From the NCBI GenBank assembly GCA_038239005.1, contig JBBSFE010000012.1, positions 1-64,000 on the forward strand: a DNA stretch of 64,000 bases, read 5' to 3'. Under the pieces are notes generated by a model. The model was not told the DNA's origin. It saw nothing but the letters and a program-made list of their open reading frames with translations, and did not search any database. This DNA is from DASXHD01 sp038239005 (lineage in GTDB: Bacteria; Myxococcota_A; Polyangia; Polyangiales; Polyangiaceae). Position 1 is the stretch's first letter. Every line of letters begins with the position of its first letter. Position numbers and translations under genes: made by a program. Below are positions 15,302-25,411 of this stretch, one piece after another.

Positions 15302-17527
15302 TCAGTGCGTCGTGGGGCAAACGAGCATGATCTGCGTACCCGCCGGCGGGCCTTCGGGCGTGAACGCGAGCTCGTTGCACGAGCCCGTTTGTTTGATGCA
15401 CCAACCGGCATTGCTCGTGTTGCAGTCGCTCTGTTCGGTGTAGGCACACACGACGGGTGCGGCCGATGACGATTGCTTCGCGAACGCCTCGATCAAGCTC
15501 GGCGCCGGTTGTGACATGCCCGGGTCGACGCAGCCTGCGGCTTGGTTCGTTTGATTCGGGTAAACGACGACAAGCGAACAACCAGGCGCGGGCGTTCCCG
15601 GCGGGAGACAGTCGCCGCTGAACGCACCGCTCATCGCAGTGACGAGCTTGTCGAGCGTCCCGCCGTAGCCGCTCGGATCGCAAATCGATCCGACGATGCT
15701 TTGCGCGCCAAGCGCTTGCGCGATGCGAAGCTCGCGAATGGTCGGGTACGCCTTACCTTTGATCTGCAGCGACGGGTTCGACGGCGAGCAGAGCGGCGGA
15801 CCGTCCGGTGCCGTGGAGCCGGTGCAGTCGCACGCGCTGATGTTTTGCGCGAGCGTGCAGTCCTTCGGCGCTGCGAGATCGAACGTGCACGCGTACTCGT
15901 AGTCGATGCCTGCGGCCGAGCGCAGCGTGTTCCAATCGCCTGTCACGCCAGGGCGCGGCGACGTTGATTGGATCATGCGCGGGTCGATTCCATCGAAGAC
16001 GAAGTGCTCGGGATCCTTTCCAACGATCGCGTTCCAATCGCCGCCGACGAGAGACGGTGGAAGCCCGCCGATGATCGCGAAGTAAATCATGTCAGGCGTT
16101 CGCGAGCCGAGTTTGAGGTTACAGACAGCACCGCTCGAGGTGTCCGATCCGTCGGGGAGATTCGCGGCAAAGAGCGGGTTCGTGCAGTTGCGCTGCACGC
16201 TCTTGCCGTAGTCCGCGGAGCTCGTGTGACTGCCTTCGTGATCGCGATCGGGCACGGTCGACATCGTGAGGCCGTCGACGTAACGCTGGAGCGCGAGCTG
16301 CGAATCGAATCCGTAGCGCGACCTCATGAGCTGCGACGCGTAGCGCACGTTGAGGCCGTCGGCTGACGCGATGGGCGCTGACGTCGACGCTGGCGTGTAC
16401 CAACCTTTCTGCGGACACGTGGTCGCGCCGCCTGCGCACGAGTTGCAATTTGGATCGGTGCCGATGAGTTGTTGCGAGATGGGCTTGTTACTGCCGGGAA
16501 ATGCGCACGACGTACAATCGGGATTGTTCGGTCCCGTCGTGGCGACGTTGTTGATGTCGACAGGGGCGTCGCACTCGCTCGTGCCGCGCGGCCCTGCGCC
16601 GGCGCCTGGTCCTCCAGGAAATGCCTGCGTGCGACTCGTCCACCCGAATCCGCCGAGCCACAAAGGATCGCTCCAAGAGTCTTCTTCGTCGGTGAGCTGC
16701 ACGATGGCGACGAGCGAATCGGGTCGCAAGAAATCTTTCCGCATCTTGAGGAGCACCGCATCGACACCATCGAGCTGGTTCTCTGGTGGGTTGTCGTTCG
16801 TCTGGGTGATGTCGTTCCACGGGTCGGGCTGAACGAGGAAGTGGTACCAACTCTCGAGCTGCGCCTCGAGGCCGCACCCATGTTGCTCGACGCCGGTGAC
16901 GAGCGCTTGAAAGTCGCTCACGAGCTGCGTCGCTTGGGCCGTGTTCGTGTACGCCGTCACGTTCGGTAACATCGTGCCCGCGTTCTTCGGATCGCTCGAC
17001 GGAAGCCACGCGAGAAATTGGCCCCCATTTCCGTCGATGGGCTTCGCGTTTGCGAGCGTTCCCTCGGACGTTCCGTTGAACGTGCGATTGAGGAGGTGGC
17101 CGTGATCGTTGACGTGTGTTGGGTCACCGGATGATTCGACGCAAACGTCCGGTGAGCCGCCACCGCCGAGCGAAGACGACACGACCGCCATGTGTAGATC
17201 GTGTACCGGCGGAAACTCCGGCTTCGTGCCGGGCATCGTCGCACAGCCTTGCCCATCACCCGGCGACACCGCGTTCGTCGACGAGTCGATGCAGCTTGGG
17301 TTCAGTAGTCGTCCAAGAAACGACGGAATCGCCGCCGCGAGGATCGATTGCTTATCAGCCATCGATGCCGAGTTGTCGATTGCGAAGAGCACGTCGAGCT
17401 TGTCGGCGGGCGAGGCCTTCAGCGGGGTGAATGTGTACGTGGGACCCGCGTCGAGCGGAGCGTTTGTCTTGCCGCCGCACGCCGCGAGCGCGACGATCGC
17501 GCACGCCCCGACCAACTTCGCCCTCAT
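15302..17527 (-). CDS. VWA-type lipoprotein, copy 1 of a tandem triplet
   Basis: This 741-aa protein has a lipobox ALAAC (Cys17) and a von Willebrand A-like start: LDVLFAIDNSASM with DxSxS metal site at Asp51, Ser53, Ser55. The later LTDEEDSWSDPLWLGG may supply further MIDAS residues. It is Cys-rich, with CTSCAFPGS, CNSCAGG and CACDCTG-like pairs that suggest many disulphides. It is closely similar along its length to the genes at 17600-19852 and 19900-22167. It is expected at the cell surface as an adhesin- or binding-type protein; no substrate or partner is evident. It is the last of the three in transcription order. Confidence 0.8.
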   Translation of the reverse strand: MRAKLVGACAIVALAACGGKTNAPLDAGPTYTFTPLKASPADKLDVLFAIDNSASMADKQSILAAAIPSFLGRLLNPSCIDSSTNAVSPGDGQGCATMPGTKPEFPPVHDLHMAVVSSSLGGGGSPDVCVESSGDPTHVNDHGHLLNRTFNGTSEGTLANAKPIDGNGGQFLAWLPSSDPKNAGTMLPNVTAYTNTAQATQLVSDFQALVTGVEQHGCGLEAQLESWYHFLVQPDPWNDITQTNDNPPENQLDGVDAVLLKMRKDFLRPDSLVAIVQLTDEEDSWSDPLWLGGFGWTSRTQAFPGGPGAGAGPRGTSECDAPVDINNVATTGPNNPDCTSCAFPGSNKPISQQLIGTDPNCNSCAGGATTCPQKGWYTPASTSAPIASADGLNVRYASQLMRSRYGFDSQLALQRYVDGLTMSTVPDRDHEGSHTSSADYGKSVQRNCTNPLFAANLPDGSDTSSGAVCNLKLGSRTPDMIYFAIIGGLPPSLVGGDWNAIVGKDPEHFVFDGIDPRMIQSTSPRPGVTGDWNTLRSAAGIDYEYACTFDLAAPKDCTLAQNISACDCTGSTAPDGPPLCSPSNPSLQIKGKAYPTIRELRIAQALGAQSIVGSICDPSGYGGTLDKLVTAMSGAFSGDCLPPGTPAPGCSLVVVYPNQTNQAAGCVDPGMSQPAPSLIEAFAKQSSSAAPVVCAYTEQSDCNTSNAGWCIKQTGSCNELAFTPEGPPAGTQIMLVCPTTH

Positions 17528-17599
17528 GGTTCACCCTTCAGAAGATGGCCGCGGTGCTCCACTTCCGTCGTGGCGCCTTCGCGGCGGTCACGCGCGATT

Positions 17600-19852
17600 T
17601 CAGTCCGTCACAGAGCACCACAGCACGAGCTGCGCATCTGGCGGCGGCGTCCACGAAGGCGTGTACGAGAGGTCGAGCGGGCATTCAACGCCCGGCTTCA
17701 CGCACCAACCTGGCGTCGTCGAATCGCACGAAGCCGCTTGTGTCGTGGCGCACGCGACCGCGAGTGGCTTCTTGGTGATCGGGTCGGCGTAAATGTCGGT
17801 GATCCCCAACGGTGGTTGCGACATGCCTGGGTCGGTGCAACCCGCTGCCTGATCGGTTTGGTTCGCATAGACCGCCACGAGCACGCATCCGAGTGAGCCA
17901 TCGGGAAGATGCGGAAGCTTCGTCGGCAAACACGATGGCATGAGCGATTCTTGCATCCGATTCACGAGACCATCGAGGGTCGCCGAGTAGCTCGTGTTGC
18001 ACATCGACGCGACGAACGATTGTTTGCCGAGACCCTTCGCGACGCGTAGCTCGCGGATCGTCGGGTAGGCCTTGCCTTTGATCTGCGTGGTGCGGACGTT
18101 CGCGTCGCAGAGCGGAGGTCCGTCCGCCGCGGTGGTCGCGCAATCGCATCCGATCGGCGACGCCGTGCAGTCAACGGGCTGCGGGAGATCGAACGTGCAT
18201 GCATATTCGAGATCGATTCCCGCGCTCGACGTGAGCGTGTTCCATTCGCGCCCGCTATCTGGGTCCGTGCCGAGGCTGTACGTGGCGCTAGGTACTTGAA
18301 GCCCCGAGCGAGGGGCCGTCGATTGCAGCATGTGCGGATCGATGCCGTCGTAGAGGTAATGGTCGGGATCTTTGCCGACGATCCGCGTCCAGTCATCGGG
18401 GCTAAGCTCGAGCTTTGTCGTGCCGTAGACGTCGTCGACGAGTGATCGCGTCACGCCACCGATGAGTGCATAATACACGCGTTCGGGCGTACGCGTGCCG
18501 AGCCGGAGGTTGCACAGCGAGCCCTGGCTCGTGTCGCTTCCGTCTGGGAGCTCCAGCGCGAAGAGAGGGTTCGTGCAGTTGCGCTGGACCGACGTGGCGT
18601 AGTTTGTGGGGCCGACGTGATCGCCCTCGTGATCGCGATCGGGCACCGTGGGAAACCTCAGCGCATCGATGTAGCGCTGAACGGCAAACTGCGAATCGAA
18701 CCCGTACCTCGAGCGCATCAACTGCTGCGCATAACGAACGTTCAAACCATCGGCGGCCGCGATCGGTGGTGCGTCCGACCACGGCGTGTACCAACCCTTC
18801 ATCGGACACGTCGATTGACCGCCGGCGCACGCGTTGCAATTCGGATCGCTGCCGATCAGCGCTCTCGAGACCGGCTTCGCGCTATTCGGGAACGCACACG
18901 ACGTACAATCGGGGTTGTTCGGTCCGCTCGTCGCGATGTTGTTGACGTCGACAGGCGCATCGCACTCGGATGTTCCACGCGGACCCGCTTCTTTGGCGGG
19001 GCCTCCCGGAAAATACACGGCGCGATTCGTCCAACCGTAACCGCCAAGCCACAGTGGATCGCTCCACGAGTCTTCTTCGTCGGTGAGCTGGATGATGGCG
19101 ACGAGCGAATCGGGACGCAGAAAGTCTTTCCGCATTTTGAGGACGGTCGCGTCGACGCCGTCGAGTTGGTTTCTCGGCGGCGTGTCGTTCGTTCGCGTAA
19201 TTGCGTTCCACGGATCGGGCTGAATCAAGAACCGATACCAACTCTCGAGCTGCGCTTCGAGCCCGCACCCGGTTTGCCCGACGCCCACCACGAGCGCTTG
19301 AAAATCGGTGATGAACTGTGCACTCGCGTTCGGCGCGTAGACCGTCACGTTCGCGAACCCGGGTCTCCACGCGAGAAAGTCTCCGCCCGATCCCGTGAGC
19401 GGATTCGCATTCGCGATCGAGCCGCCGCTCAGCGTGCGATTGAGGAGATGCCCCTTTGCGTTCTCGGCGTCCGTCAGACAGACGTCCGGCGACCCACCGC
19501 CGCCAAGCGACGAGCTCACGATCGCGATGTGAATGTCCGTGACGGGCGGAAACTCGGGCCGCGAATTCGGAATCGTCGCGCACCCCTGACCATCACCGGG
19601 TACGGCGGTGGATGTCGTGTTGTCCAAACACCGCGGATTGACGAGCCGCCCGAGAAACGTCGGAATCGCATCGGCAAGCAGCGCCTGTTTGTCCGCCATC
19701 GACGGCGAGTCATCAATCGCAAAAAGCAGATCGATCTTGCCCGCTCCTTGCGGCGTCTTGACGAGCGCCCAAGGCGGCGCCCCCGTGACCACCGTGTGGT
19801 TGCACGCCGCAATCGACGCAACCGTCAGTGCAACAGCAAGCACGCGTCTCAT
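17600..19852 (-). CDS. VWA-type lipoprotein, copy 2 of a tandem triplet
   Basis: The 750-aa product has a lipobox SIAAC (Cys17) and a metal-site motif DDSPS (Asp47 to Ser51) in FAIDDSPSMADKQ. The block LTDEEDSWSDPLWLGGYGWTNR and the Cys pairs CTSCAFPNS and CNACAGG match copy 1. It has an insertion near DVYGTTKLELSP and a SATYSLGTDPDSGREWNTL segment that copy 1 lacks but copy 3 shares in part. Most conserved blocks fall in the same order as in copy 1. It is 72 bases upstream of copy 1 and 47 downstream of copy 3, consistent with one operon. Confidence 0.8.
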   Translation of the reverse strand: MRRVLAVALTVASIAACNHTVVTGAPPWALVKTPQGAGKIDLLFAIDDSPSMADKQALLADAIPTFLGRLVNPRCLDNTTSTAVPGDGQGCATIPNSRPEFPPVTDIHIAIVSSSLGGGGSPDVCLTDAENAKGHLLNRTLSGGSIANANPLTGSGGDFLAWRPGFANVTVYAPNASAQFITDFQALVVGVGQTGCGLEAQLESWYRFLIQPDPWNAITRTNDTPPRNQLDGVDATVLKMRKDFLRPDSLVAIIQLTDEEDSWSDPLWLGGYGWTNRAVYFPGGPAKEAGPRGTSECDAPVDVNNIATSGPNNPDCTSCAFPNSAKPVSRALIGSDPNCNACAGGQSTCPMKGWYTPWSDAPPIAAADGLNVRYAQQLMRSRYGFDSQFAVQRYIDALRFPTVPDRDHEGDHVGPTNYATSVQRNCTNPLFALELPDGSDTSQGSLCNLRLGTRTPERVYYALIGGVTRSLVDDVYGTTKLELSPDDWTRIVGKDPDHYLYDGIDPHMLQSTAPRSGLQVPSATYSLGTDPDSGREWNTLTSSAGIDLEYACTFDLPQPVDCTASPIGCDCATTAADGPPLCDANVRTTQIKGKAYPTIRELRVAKGLGKQSFVASMCNTSYSATLDGLVNRMQESLMPSCLPTKLPHLPDGSLGCVLVAVYANQTDQAAGCTDPGMSQPPLGITDIYADPITKKPLAVACATTQAASCDSTTPGWCVKPGVECPLDLSYTPSWTPPPDAQLVLWCSVTD

Positions 19853-19899
19853 GCGTGAGTCCTATGGCCTCGCATGGGCGGTTTCGTCGAGTGGGTCGT

Positions 19900-22167
19900 T
19901 CAGTAGGGGCACATCAACACCTGTTCCCCAAGTAGTTGCGCCGAACGTGAGACTTCGATGAGGTCGGCGCAGCCCGCCTGCGGATGAAGGTCACACCATG
20001 CCGGTGGTCCCCCGCTGCAGTCGGCGACGACGGAATCGGGACCACTCTCGAGCTCTTCGAGTGCGCACACGTGCGGACACGTCGCGCATGACGAGGCATC
20101 ACCGAGCTCTGCCGCGTACATTCGATCAAACGCTTGCAGCACATCGGGTGGCGGCACCGACAAGCCCGGGCCGCTGCAGCTCGCATCGGAGGTCATCACG
20201 AGCAGCGTGCAAAGCGGGTTGCCATGAGCATCGTGAGGCAGCGATGCGTCCGCGCATTGCCCTCCACCACCGAAGGCAGCGCCGAGCTTGTCGATGAACG
20301 CGTCCATGGCTGGCGCGTAGCCCGAGGCGTCGGTTGGACAAATCGACGCGATGGCTCCCTGCTCTGCGAGACCTTGGGCGACGCGTAGCTCGCGAATCGT
20401 CGGATAAGCTTTGCCGCGCGTTTGCATCGTTCGGTTTTGTGGATCGCAAAGCGGCGGGCCATCGGCGGAGAGTGTCGCCGCACCGGAACAGTCGCACGCG
20501 CTCGCATTCTCGGGAGCCGTGCAGTCTCGCGGGGTGGGAAGCGCGAAAGTGCATGCATACTGCAAGTCAATCCCCACGATGGACGTGAGCGTATTCCATT
20601 CGCGCCCGCTGACAGCGTCGCTTCCAAGGCTGTACGTCGAACCGGGAGCTTCGAGGCCCGCGCGTGGTGCTATCGATTGGCGCATGTGCGGATCGATTCC
20701 ATCGAGGAGGCCATGCTCGGGGTCTTGACCGACGACCTTCGTCCAGTCGACCGGTGTAGCCGCGAGAGCGTTCGGAACGCCTCCGATGAGATCGTAGAAC
20801 ACCATGCGCGGAATGCGTGTGCCGAACTTGCCATTGCAGAGGGCGCCCTGCGTCGTGTCGCTGCCGTCGGGCAAGTCCTCGACGAAGAGAGGATTCGTGC
20901 AATTGCGTTGCGCCGTCGATTCGTGATCTCGATCCGGCACCGTTGGGAGCGTCAGACCATCGATGTAGCGCTGGATCGGGAACTGCGAATCGAAACCGTA
21001 ACGTGCGCGCGTCGTCTGCTGCGCGTAGCGAACGTTGATTCCGTCGGCAGCTGCGATCGGCGTCGTCGGGCTTGCGGGTGTGTACCAACCGACCTGGGGG
21101 CACCCCGTCGCTGCGCCCGCGCACGCGTTGCAATTCGGATCCGATCCAATGAGCTGTTTGGAAATCGGCTTGGCACTTCCCGGAAATGCGCACGACGAAC
21201 AATCCGCATTTCCGGATTGATCGCATTCAGTCGTCCCGCGCGGACCCGCGCCGCCGCCGGGACCTCCCGGAAAATTCATGGTGCGATTCGTCCACCCATA
21301 TCCGTTGAGCCACATCGGATCGCTCCACGAATCTTCTTCGTCCGTGAGCTGAAGAATGACGACGATGGAATCGGGTCGAAGGAAATCCTTCCGCATCTTG
21401 AGCAGCGTCGCGTCCACGTCCACCAGCGTGGCTCGTGGCGGCACGTTCGTGTTGAGCTCGATGTGATCCCAGGGGTCGGGCTGAATCAAGAAGCGGTACC
21501 AGCTCTCGAGCTGGCCTTCGAGGCCACAACCTCGCTCTTGCACGCCGGCGACGAGTGATTGAAGGTCCGCCGCGAATTGGGTCTCGGGCTCGAAGGGCGC
21601 GTCGCCGTAAATCGTCACGTTGACGTCGGCGGCCTCCTTGCCCGCATTGTTCTTGTCGCTGAGCGGAAGCCACGCGAGAAAGTTTCCGCCGTTGCCGTCC
21701 GTGGGTCTCGCATTCTTCACCGTGCCTTCCGGCGTTCCAAGCGTGCGATTCAGCAAATGGGCGTGATCGTTCTGATGCGTGGTGTCGCTCGCGTTCTCGA
21801 CGCACACATCCAGGGAGCCACCACCGCCGAGCGAAGAGCTAACGATTCCAATATGGAGATCGCTGACAGCTGGATACTCGAGCGCGCTGTTCCGCACGGT
21901 CGAGCAACCTGCGCCGTCACCTGGCACAGCGACGTGCGTTGTGAGGTCGACGCAACGCGGAACGAGGAGGCGGTGAACGAAGGTCGGAATCGCTGCCGCG
22001 AGAAGATCTTGCTTGTCGGCCATCGACGAAGAGTTGTCGATGGCCAGCAGCAGATCGACCTTCAAGGGCGACGCGGGCGACAGCGTCATGGCGCGCCATG
22101 TTGGCGCTGGCGCGACGCTCGAGGTCGTACATCCAATCAGTGCGAATGCGACCAGTAACCTCCTCAC
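19900..22167 (-). CDS. VWA-type lipoprotein, copy 3 (first transcribed) of a tandem triplet
   Basis: I place the start at the GTG giving RRLLVAFALIGC, matching the short MR(x)xL starts of the other copies; a GTG three codons earlier and an ATG at 22218 are alternatives. This yields 755 aa with lipobox LIGC (Cys13) and DNSSS at 44-48. It shares LTDEEDSWSDP and the CSSCAFPGS and CNACAG pairs but lacks the PVDxNN...GPNNP stretch seen in the other two. The C-terminus is extended with extra Cys residues (CATCPHVC, CSGGPPAWC). It faces the NamZ-like gene across a 104-base divergent gap that should hold both promoters. Confidence 0.78.
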   Translation of the reverse strand: MRRLLVAFALIGCTTSSVAPAPTWRAMTLSPASPLKVDLLLAIDNSSSMADKQDLLAAAIPTFVHRLLVPRCVDLTTHVAVPGDGAGCSTVRNSALEYPAVSDLHIGIVSSSLGGGGSLDVCVENASDTTHQNDHAHLLNRTLGTPEGTVKNARPTDGNGGNFLAWLPLSDKNNAGKEAADVNVTIYGDAPFEPETQFAADLQSLVAGVQERGCGLEGQLESWYRFLIQPDPWDHIELNTNVPPRATLVDVDATLLKMRKDFLRPDSIVVILQLTDEEDSWSDPMWLNGYGWTNRTMNFPGGPGGGAGPRGTTECDQSGNADCSSCAFPGSAKPISKQLIGSDPNCNACAGAATGCPQVGWYTPASPTTPIAAADGINVRYAQQTTRARYGFDSQFPIQRYIDGLTLPTVPDRDHESTAQRNCTNPLFVEDLPDGSDTTQGALCNGKFGTRIPRMVFYDLIGGVPNALAATPVDWTKVVGQDPEHGLLDGIDPHMRQSIAPRAGLEAPGSTYSLGSDAVSGREWNTLTSIVGIDLQYACTFALPTPRDCTAPENASACDCSGAATLSADGPPLCDPQNRTMQTRGKAYPTIRELRVAQGLAEQGAIASICPTDASGYAPAMDAFIDKLGAAFGGGGQCADASLPHDAHGNPLCTLLVMTSDASCSGPGLSVPPPDVLQAFDRMYAAELGDASSCATCPHVCALEELESGPDSVVADCSGGPPAWCDLHPQAGCADLIEVSRSAQLLGEQVLMCPY

Positions 22168-22271
22168 GAGGATCACCGTAGCAACATCGAGACCGCGGTT
22201 TTCACGCGAGAAACACACCGAACACAGACAACCCCGTTGGCGAACGGCAACGCTATAGTCGTCGGCACCAC

Positions 22272-23448
22272 ATGCGGACGGGTCTCGATCGGGTGCTCGA
22301 CGCGGCTGCGATGCGTGAGCGGGTCTTCAAGGGGCGGCTCGGTTTCTTGACGCATCCCGCGGCGGTTACCCGCGACTTCGTTCATGCGGCCACCGCGCTG
22401 CGGGCGCTCGGGCTTCGGTTCGAGATTTTTTTCGGGCCCGAGCATGGGTACGGCGGCGAAGCGCAAGACATGGCGACGGTCGGAGACGCACGCGACGGCG
22501 AGGGAACCATCGTGCGCAGTCTCTACGGCGATCAATTCGAAGATTTGATTCCCAAGGACGAAGACCTCGCGCGCATCGACACGCTCGTCATCGATATGCA
22601 GGACGTCGGCTCGCGCTACTACACCTTCGTGTGGACGGCCGTGTGCGCGATGCGCGCGTGCGCTCGTCGGGGTGTGCGCGTCGTCGTGCTCGATCGGCCG
22701 AACCCCATTGGCGGCGAGGAGTCGTCGCTCGAAGGACGCATGCAAGATGCACGTTTCCGATCGTTCGTCGGGCTCGAGCCCACGCCGATTCGTCACGCGC
22801 TCACGCTTGGGGAAATCGTCGCGTGGCGGCGTGCGGTCGAAAAGGTCGACGTCGAGCTCACGGTCGTCATGTGCGAGTGGACACGCGCGTTCGGGCAAGC
22901 GCGTTGGGTCATGCCATCGCCGAACATGCCCACGCTCGACGCCGCGCTCGTCTATCCGGGCGCTTGCCTCGTCGAAGGGACGAACCTCTCCGAAGGCCGC
23001 GGCACCACGCGACCCTTCGAAATCGTGGGCGCACCCTGGCTCGACGGCAACGCGCTCGCCCGTGATCTCGCATCAGCCAAATTGGCCGGGTTCGTTCCAC
23101 GGCCCATCCACTTTTTGCCGACGTTCCAAAAGCACGCAAAGCAGCCGTGCGGCGGCGTGCAGATTCACGTGACCGATGTTCACGCTTTCCGCCCCGTCGC
23201 CACCTACGTCGCGCTCGTCGCCCTCGCACATCACCAAAACCCGGGCGAGTTTCGCTTCCGAACGGAGCGCTACGAGTTCGTCGACGACATTCCGGCCTTC
23301 GATTTGCTCCGGCGACGCCGAGGCCCGCGAGCGCATCACCCGCGGCGACGACGCCATCGACGTTGCAACCACGGTCTCTACCATTCGAAAAGGCGAACAA
23401 TATTCCTGGTTCGAAGCGCGCGAGCACGTCCTCGCGTGCAGCGTGTGA
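22272..23448 (+). pseudogene. NamZ-like (DUF1343) exo-beta-N-acetylmuramidase, frameshifted near the 3' end
   Basis: About 350 residues from the ATG at 22272 match the DUF1343/NamZ family: GRLGFLTHPAAV, FGPEHGYGGEAQDM, DTLVIDMQDVGSRYYTF, VLDRPNPIGG, PSPNMPTLDAALVYPG, EGTNLSEGRGTTRPF. After AFDLL at about 23312 the frame is lost, and the natural ending (GDAEARERITRG... KGEQYSWFEAREHVLACSV) continues in another frame to 23448. An indel of one or two bases explains this. NamZ releases terminal MurNAc from peptidoglycan fragments for recycling. The break could be real inactivation or an assembly error; removing it would give about 391 aa, normal for the family. Confidence 0.82.
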
Positions 23449-23467
23449 TGCGGTAGACTGCTCCACG

Positions 23468-25234
23468 ATGGCGAAAGATTCCTTCGTCGATCCCGCGCTG
23501 CTCGGGAGAACGATCGCGGGGAAATTTGCCATCGAAACGTACGTAGGCGGCGGCGCGATGGGCGCGGTCTACAAAGCGAAGCAGCTCGCGCTCGACAAGA
23601 CGGTCGCCATCAAAGTGATGCACCGCGAGATGGCGAAGGACGAAAAGTTCGTCATGCGCTTCAAGCGCGAAGCGAAGGCGGCGTCGAAGCTCGATCACCC
23701 GAACTCGCTCCGCATGATCGACTTCGGCGAAGAGCCCGATGGCCTTCTCTACATCGCGATGGAGTTTCTCGACGGGCAAGATCTCTTCGCCATCATCAAA
23801 GAAGGTTGGCCCCTTCCAGACGAGCGCATCGTCGGGATTTTGATCCAAGCGCTCGCGGCGCTCGCGGTCGCGCACGACCAAGGCATCGTGCATCGCGATT
23901 TGAAACCCGAGAACATCATGGTGCTCAAGGGCACCGACGACGAGGGCAGCTCGCGCGACATCGTCAAAGTTTGCGATTTTGGCATCGCGAAAATCACCGA
24001 GCGCGCCGTCGACAAGAAAGCCACCGATTCCGCACGCCTCTCCACGAAGGGGCTCGTCGTCGGCACGCCCGAGTACATGTCGCCCGAGCAAGGTCGCGGC
24101 GAAGTGCTCGATGCGCGAAGCGATCTCTATTCGATGGGCGTCATCCTCTATCAACTCCTGACACGCAAAGTTCCGTTCGACGCCGAGAGCGCCATCGGCA
24201 TCGTCCTCAAGCACGTCACCGAAGAGCCGCCGCGGCCAACATCGATCTATCCCGGCGCGAATCGGCGGCTCGAGGCCGTGTGCTTGAAGGCGCTGCAGAA
24301 GCCTCGCGAGGCTCGCTACCAAAACGCTCGCGAGATGCGCACCGACCTCAAGAACGCCCTCGACGGCGCTGTCACGAGCATCGCGATGTCGGCACGCGCG
24401 CGGCTCGAAAGCGGCGATCATAATAGGCCGATGGAAAACGCGGCAACGATCCCGATTGATCTGCGCGCCATGGAGGCGCTCGCGCCCACGTCGAGCAAGG
24501 TCACGCCGATAGGAACCGAAGCGCCCGACGATCATCCCGCCGGCGTTCCGCGTCGATGGACGGGCTACGCGCTCGCCGCGCTCCTCTTCACGGCCGTCGG
24601 CGTCGGAACGTACGAGGTGGTGAAGGTCTACAAACGAAGCCAAGTCGCCGCAGCGACCGCCCAGCCAACGACGACAACGACCACGACCTCGCTTGCAACA
24701 CGCTCTTACCCAGTACCAACCGACACGCCCACGACGACGAGCACGGTCGTCTCACCGACGAACACGGCCGTTACGTTTCCGCTCGCGTCAGCGCATCCGT
24801 CTGCAGCTCACTCGGGTGTTGGCATCGTGGTGCCGCCGAGCGCGTCGACCACTGCTGTGATCTCACCGCCACCATCGGCGAGCGCCGCAGCTTCGGTTGC
24901 CATCATCGTCGAGCCGTCGAAAGGTCCGTTCGTGCGCATCGGTCAGCCGAAGAACGTCACCGGCACCGTTGATGGTCGCGTGCTTCGCTCTGCTCTCGCG
25001 AGCGCGTATGTGCAGTTCAACGCTTGCTACGTGAACGGGCTCCACGCCGGCGACAAATCGCAGGCCTACACCGCCGACATGCAGGTGAAGCTTGGTGGGT
25101 CGAGCGCGGCAACGATGGGCGTTCCCGAGTTTCTCGCGAAGTCGGGCCAGTGCGTGATGAACGTCGCAACGGCGGCTCTCGCCAACCTTGCGCAAAACGG
25201 CACGGCTGACGTTCCCATCGAGTTCGTCCCTTAA
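23468..25234 (+). CDS. Membrane-anchored Ser/Thr protein kinase with AgmX/PglI-like C-terminus
   Basis: This 588-aa protein has a Hanks-type kinase domain (about 18-300): glycine loop VGGGAMGAVY, Lys49, catalytic HRDLKPEN with Asp144, DFG Asp170 and GTPEYMSPEQ. A basic linker precedes one membrane segment (about 365-388, YALAALLFTAVGVGTYEVV), then a Thr/Ser/Pro-rich spacer and a C-terminal domain of about 90 residues. That domain resembles the C-terminus of the lipoprotein at 13311-13871 (VLRSA...VQFNAC, VKLGGSS, GQCVMNVATAALANL, VPIEFV). It probably senses or docks something outside the membrane. All catalytic residues are present. Confidence 0.9.
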   Translation: MAKDSFVDPALLGRTIAGKFAIETYVGGGAMGAVYKAKQLALDKTVAIKVMHREMAKDEKFVMRFKREAKAASKLDHPNSLRMIDFGEEPDGLLYIAMEFLDGQDLFAIIKEGWPLPDERIVGILIQALAALAVAHDQGIVHRDLKPENIMVLKGTDDEGSSRDIVKVCDFGIAKITERAVDKKATDSARLSTKGLVVGTPEYMSPEQGRGEVLDARSDLYSMGVILYQLLTRKVPFDAESAIGIVLKHVTEEPPRPTSIYPGANRRLEAVCLKALQKPREARYQNAREMRTDLKNALDGAVTSIAMSARARLESGDHNRPMENAATIPIDLRAMEALAPTSSKVTPIGTEAPDDHPAGVPRRWTGYALAALLFTAVGVGTYEVVKVYKRSQVAAATAQPTTTTTTTSLATRSYPVPTDTPTTTSTVVSPTNTAVTFPLASAHPSAAHSGVGIVVPPSASTTAVISPPPSASAAASVAIIVEPSKGPFVRIGQPKNVTGTVDGRVLRSALASAYVQFNACYVNGLHAGDKSQAYTADMQVKLGGSSAATMGVPEFLAKSGQCVMNVATAALANLAQNGTADVPIEFVP

Positions 25235-25270
25235 AAAAACGTGCCCGAAACGCGCTGACGTCTCGGGCAC
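25232..25270 (-). terminator. Intrinsic terminator for the minus-strand gene 25412-26362
   Basis: A perfect 8-bp stem, GTGCCCGA (25241-25248) and TCGGGCAC (25263-25270), is flanked on the left by a run of seven A at 25233-25239. Read on the minus strand this is a GC stem followed directly by T7, a classical rho-independent terminator. It begins within the stop codon region of the kinase and so separates the two convergent genes. Confidence 0.8.
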
Positions 25271-25411
25271 GAGGGACCTGCGCGGGTGGGGGGAGGGACT
25301 TCGCGCAAGCCCACAATCTGTAATGTTCAGAATGGGGTCAGGCGATCCGAGATGCAACCCACCCCATTGTAAAATCACCTCAACGCCGCTCTCGCGTCGC
25401 GAGCGTTTGTC

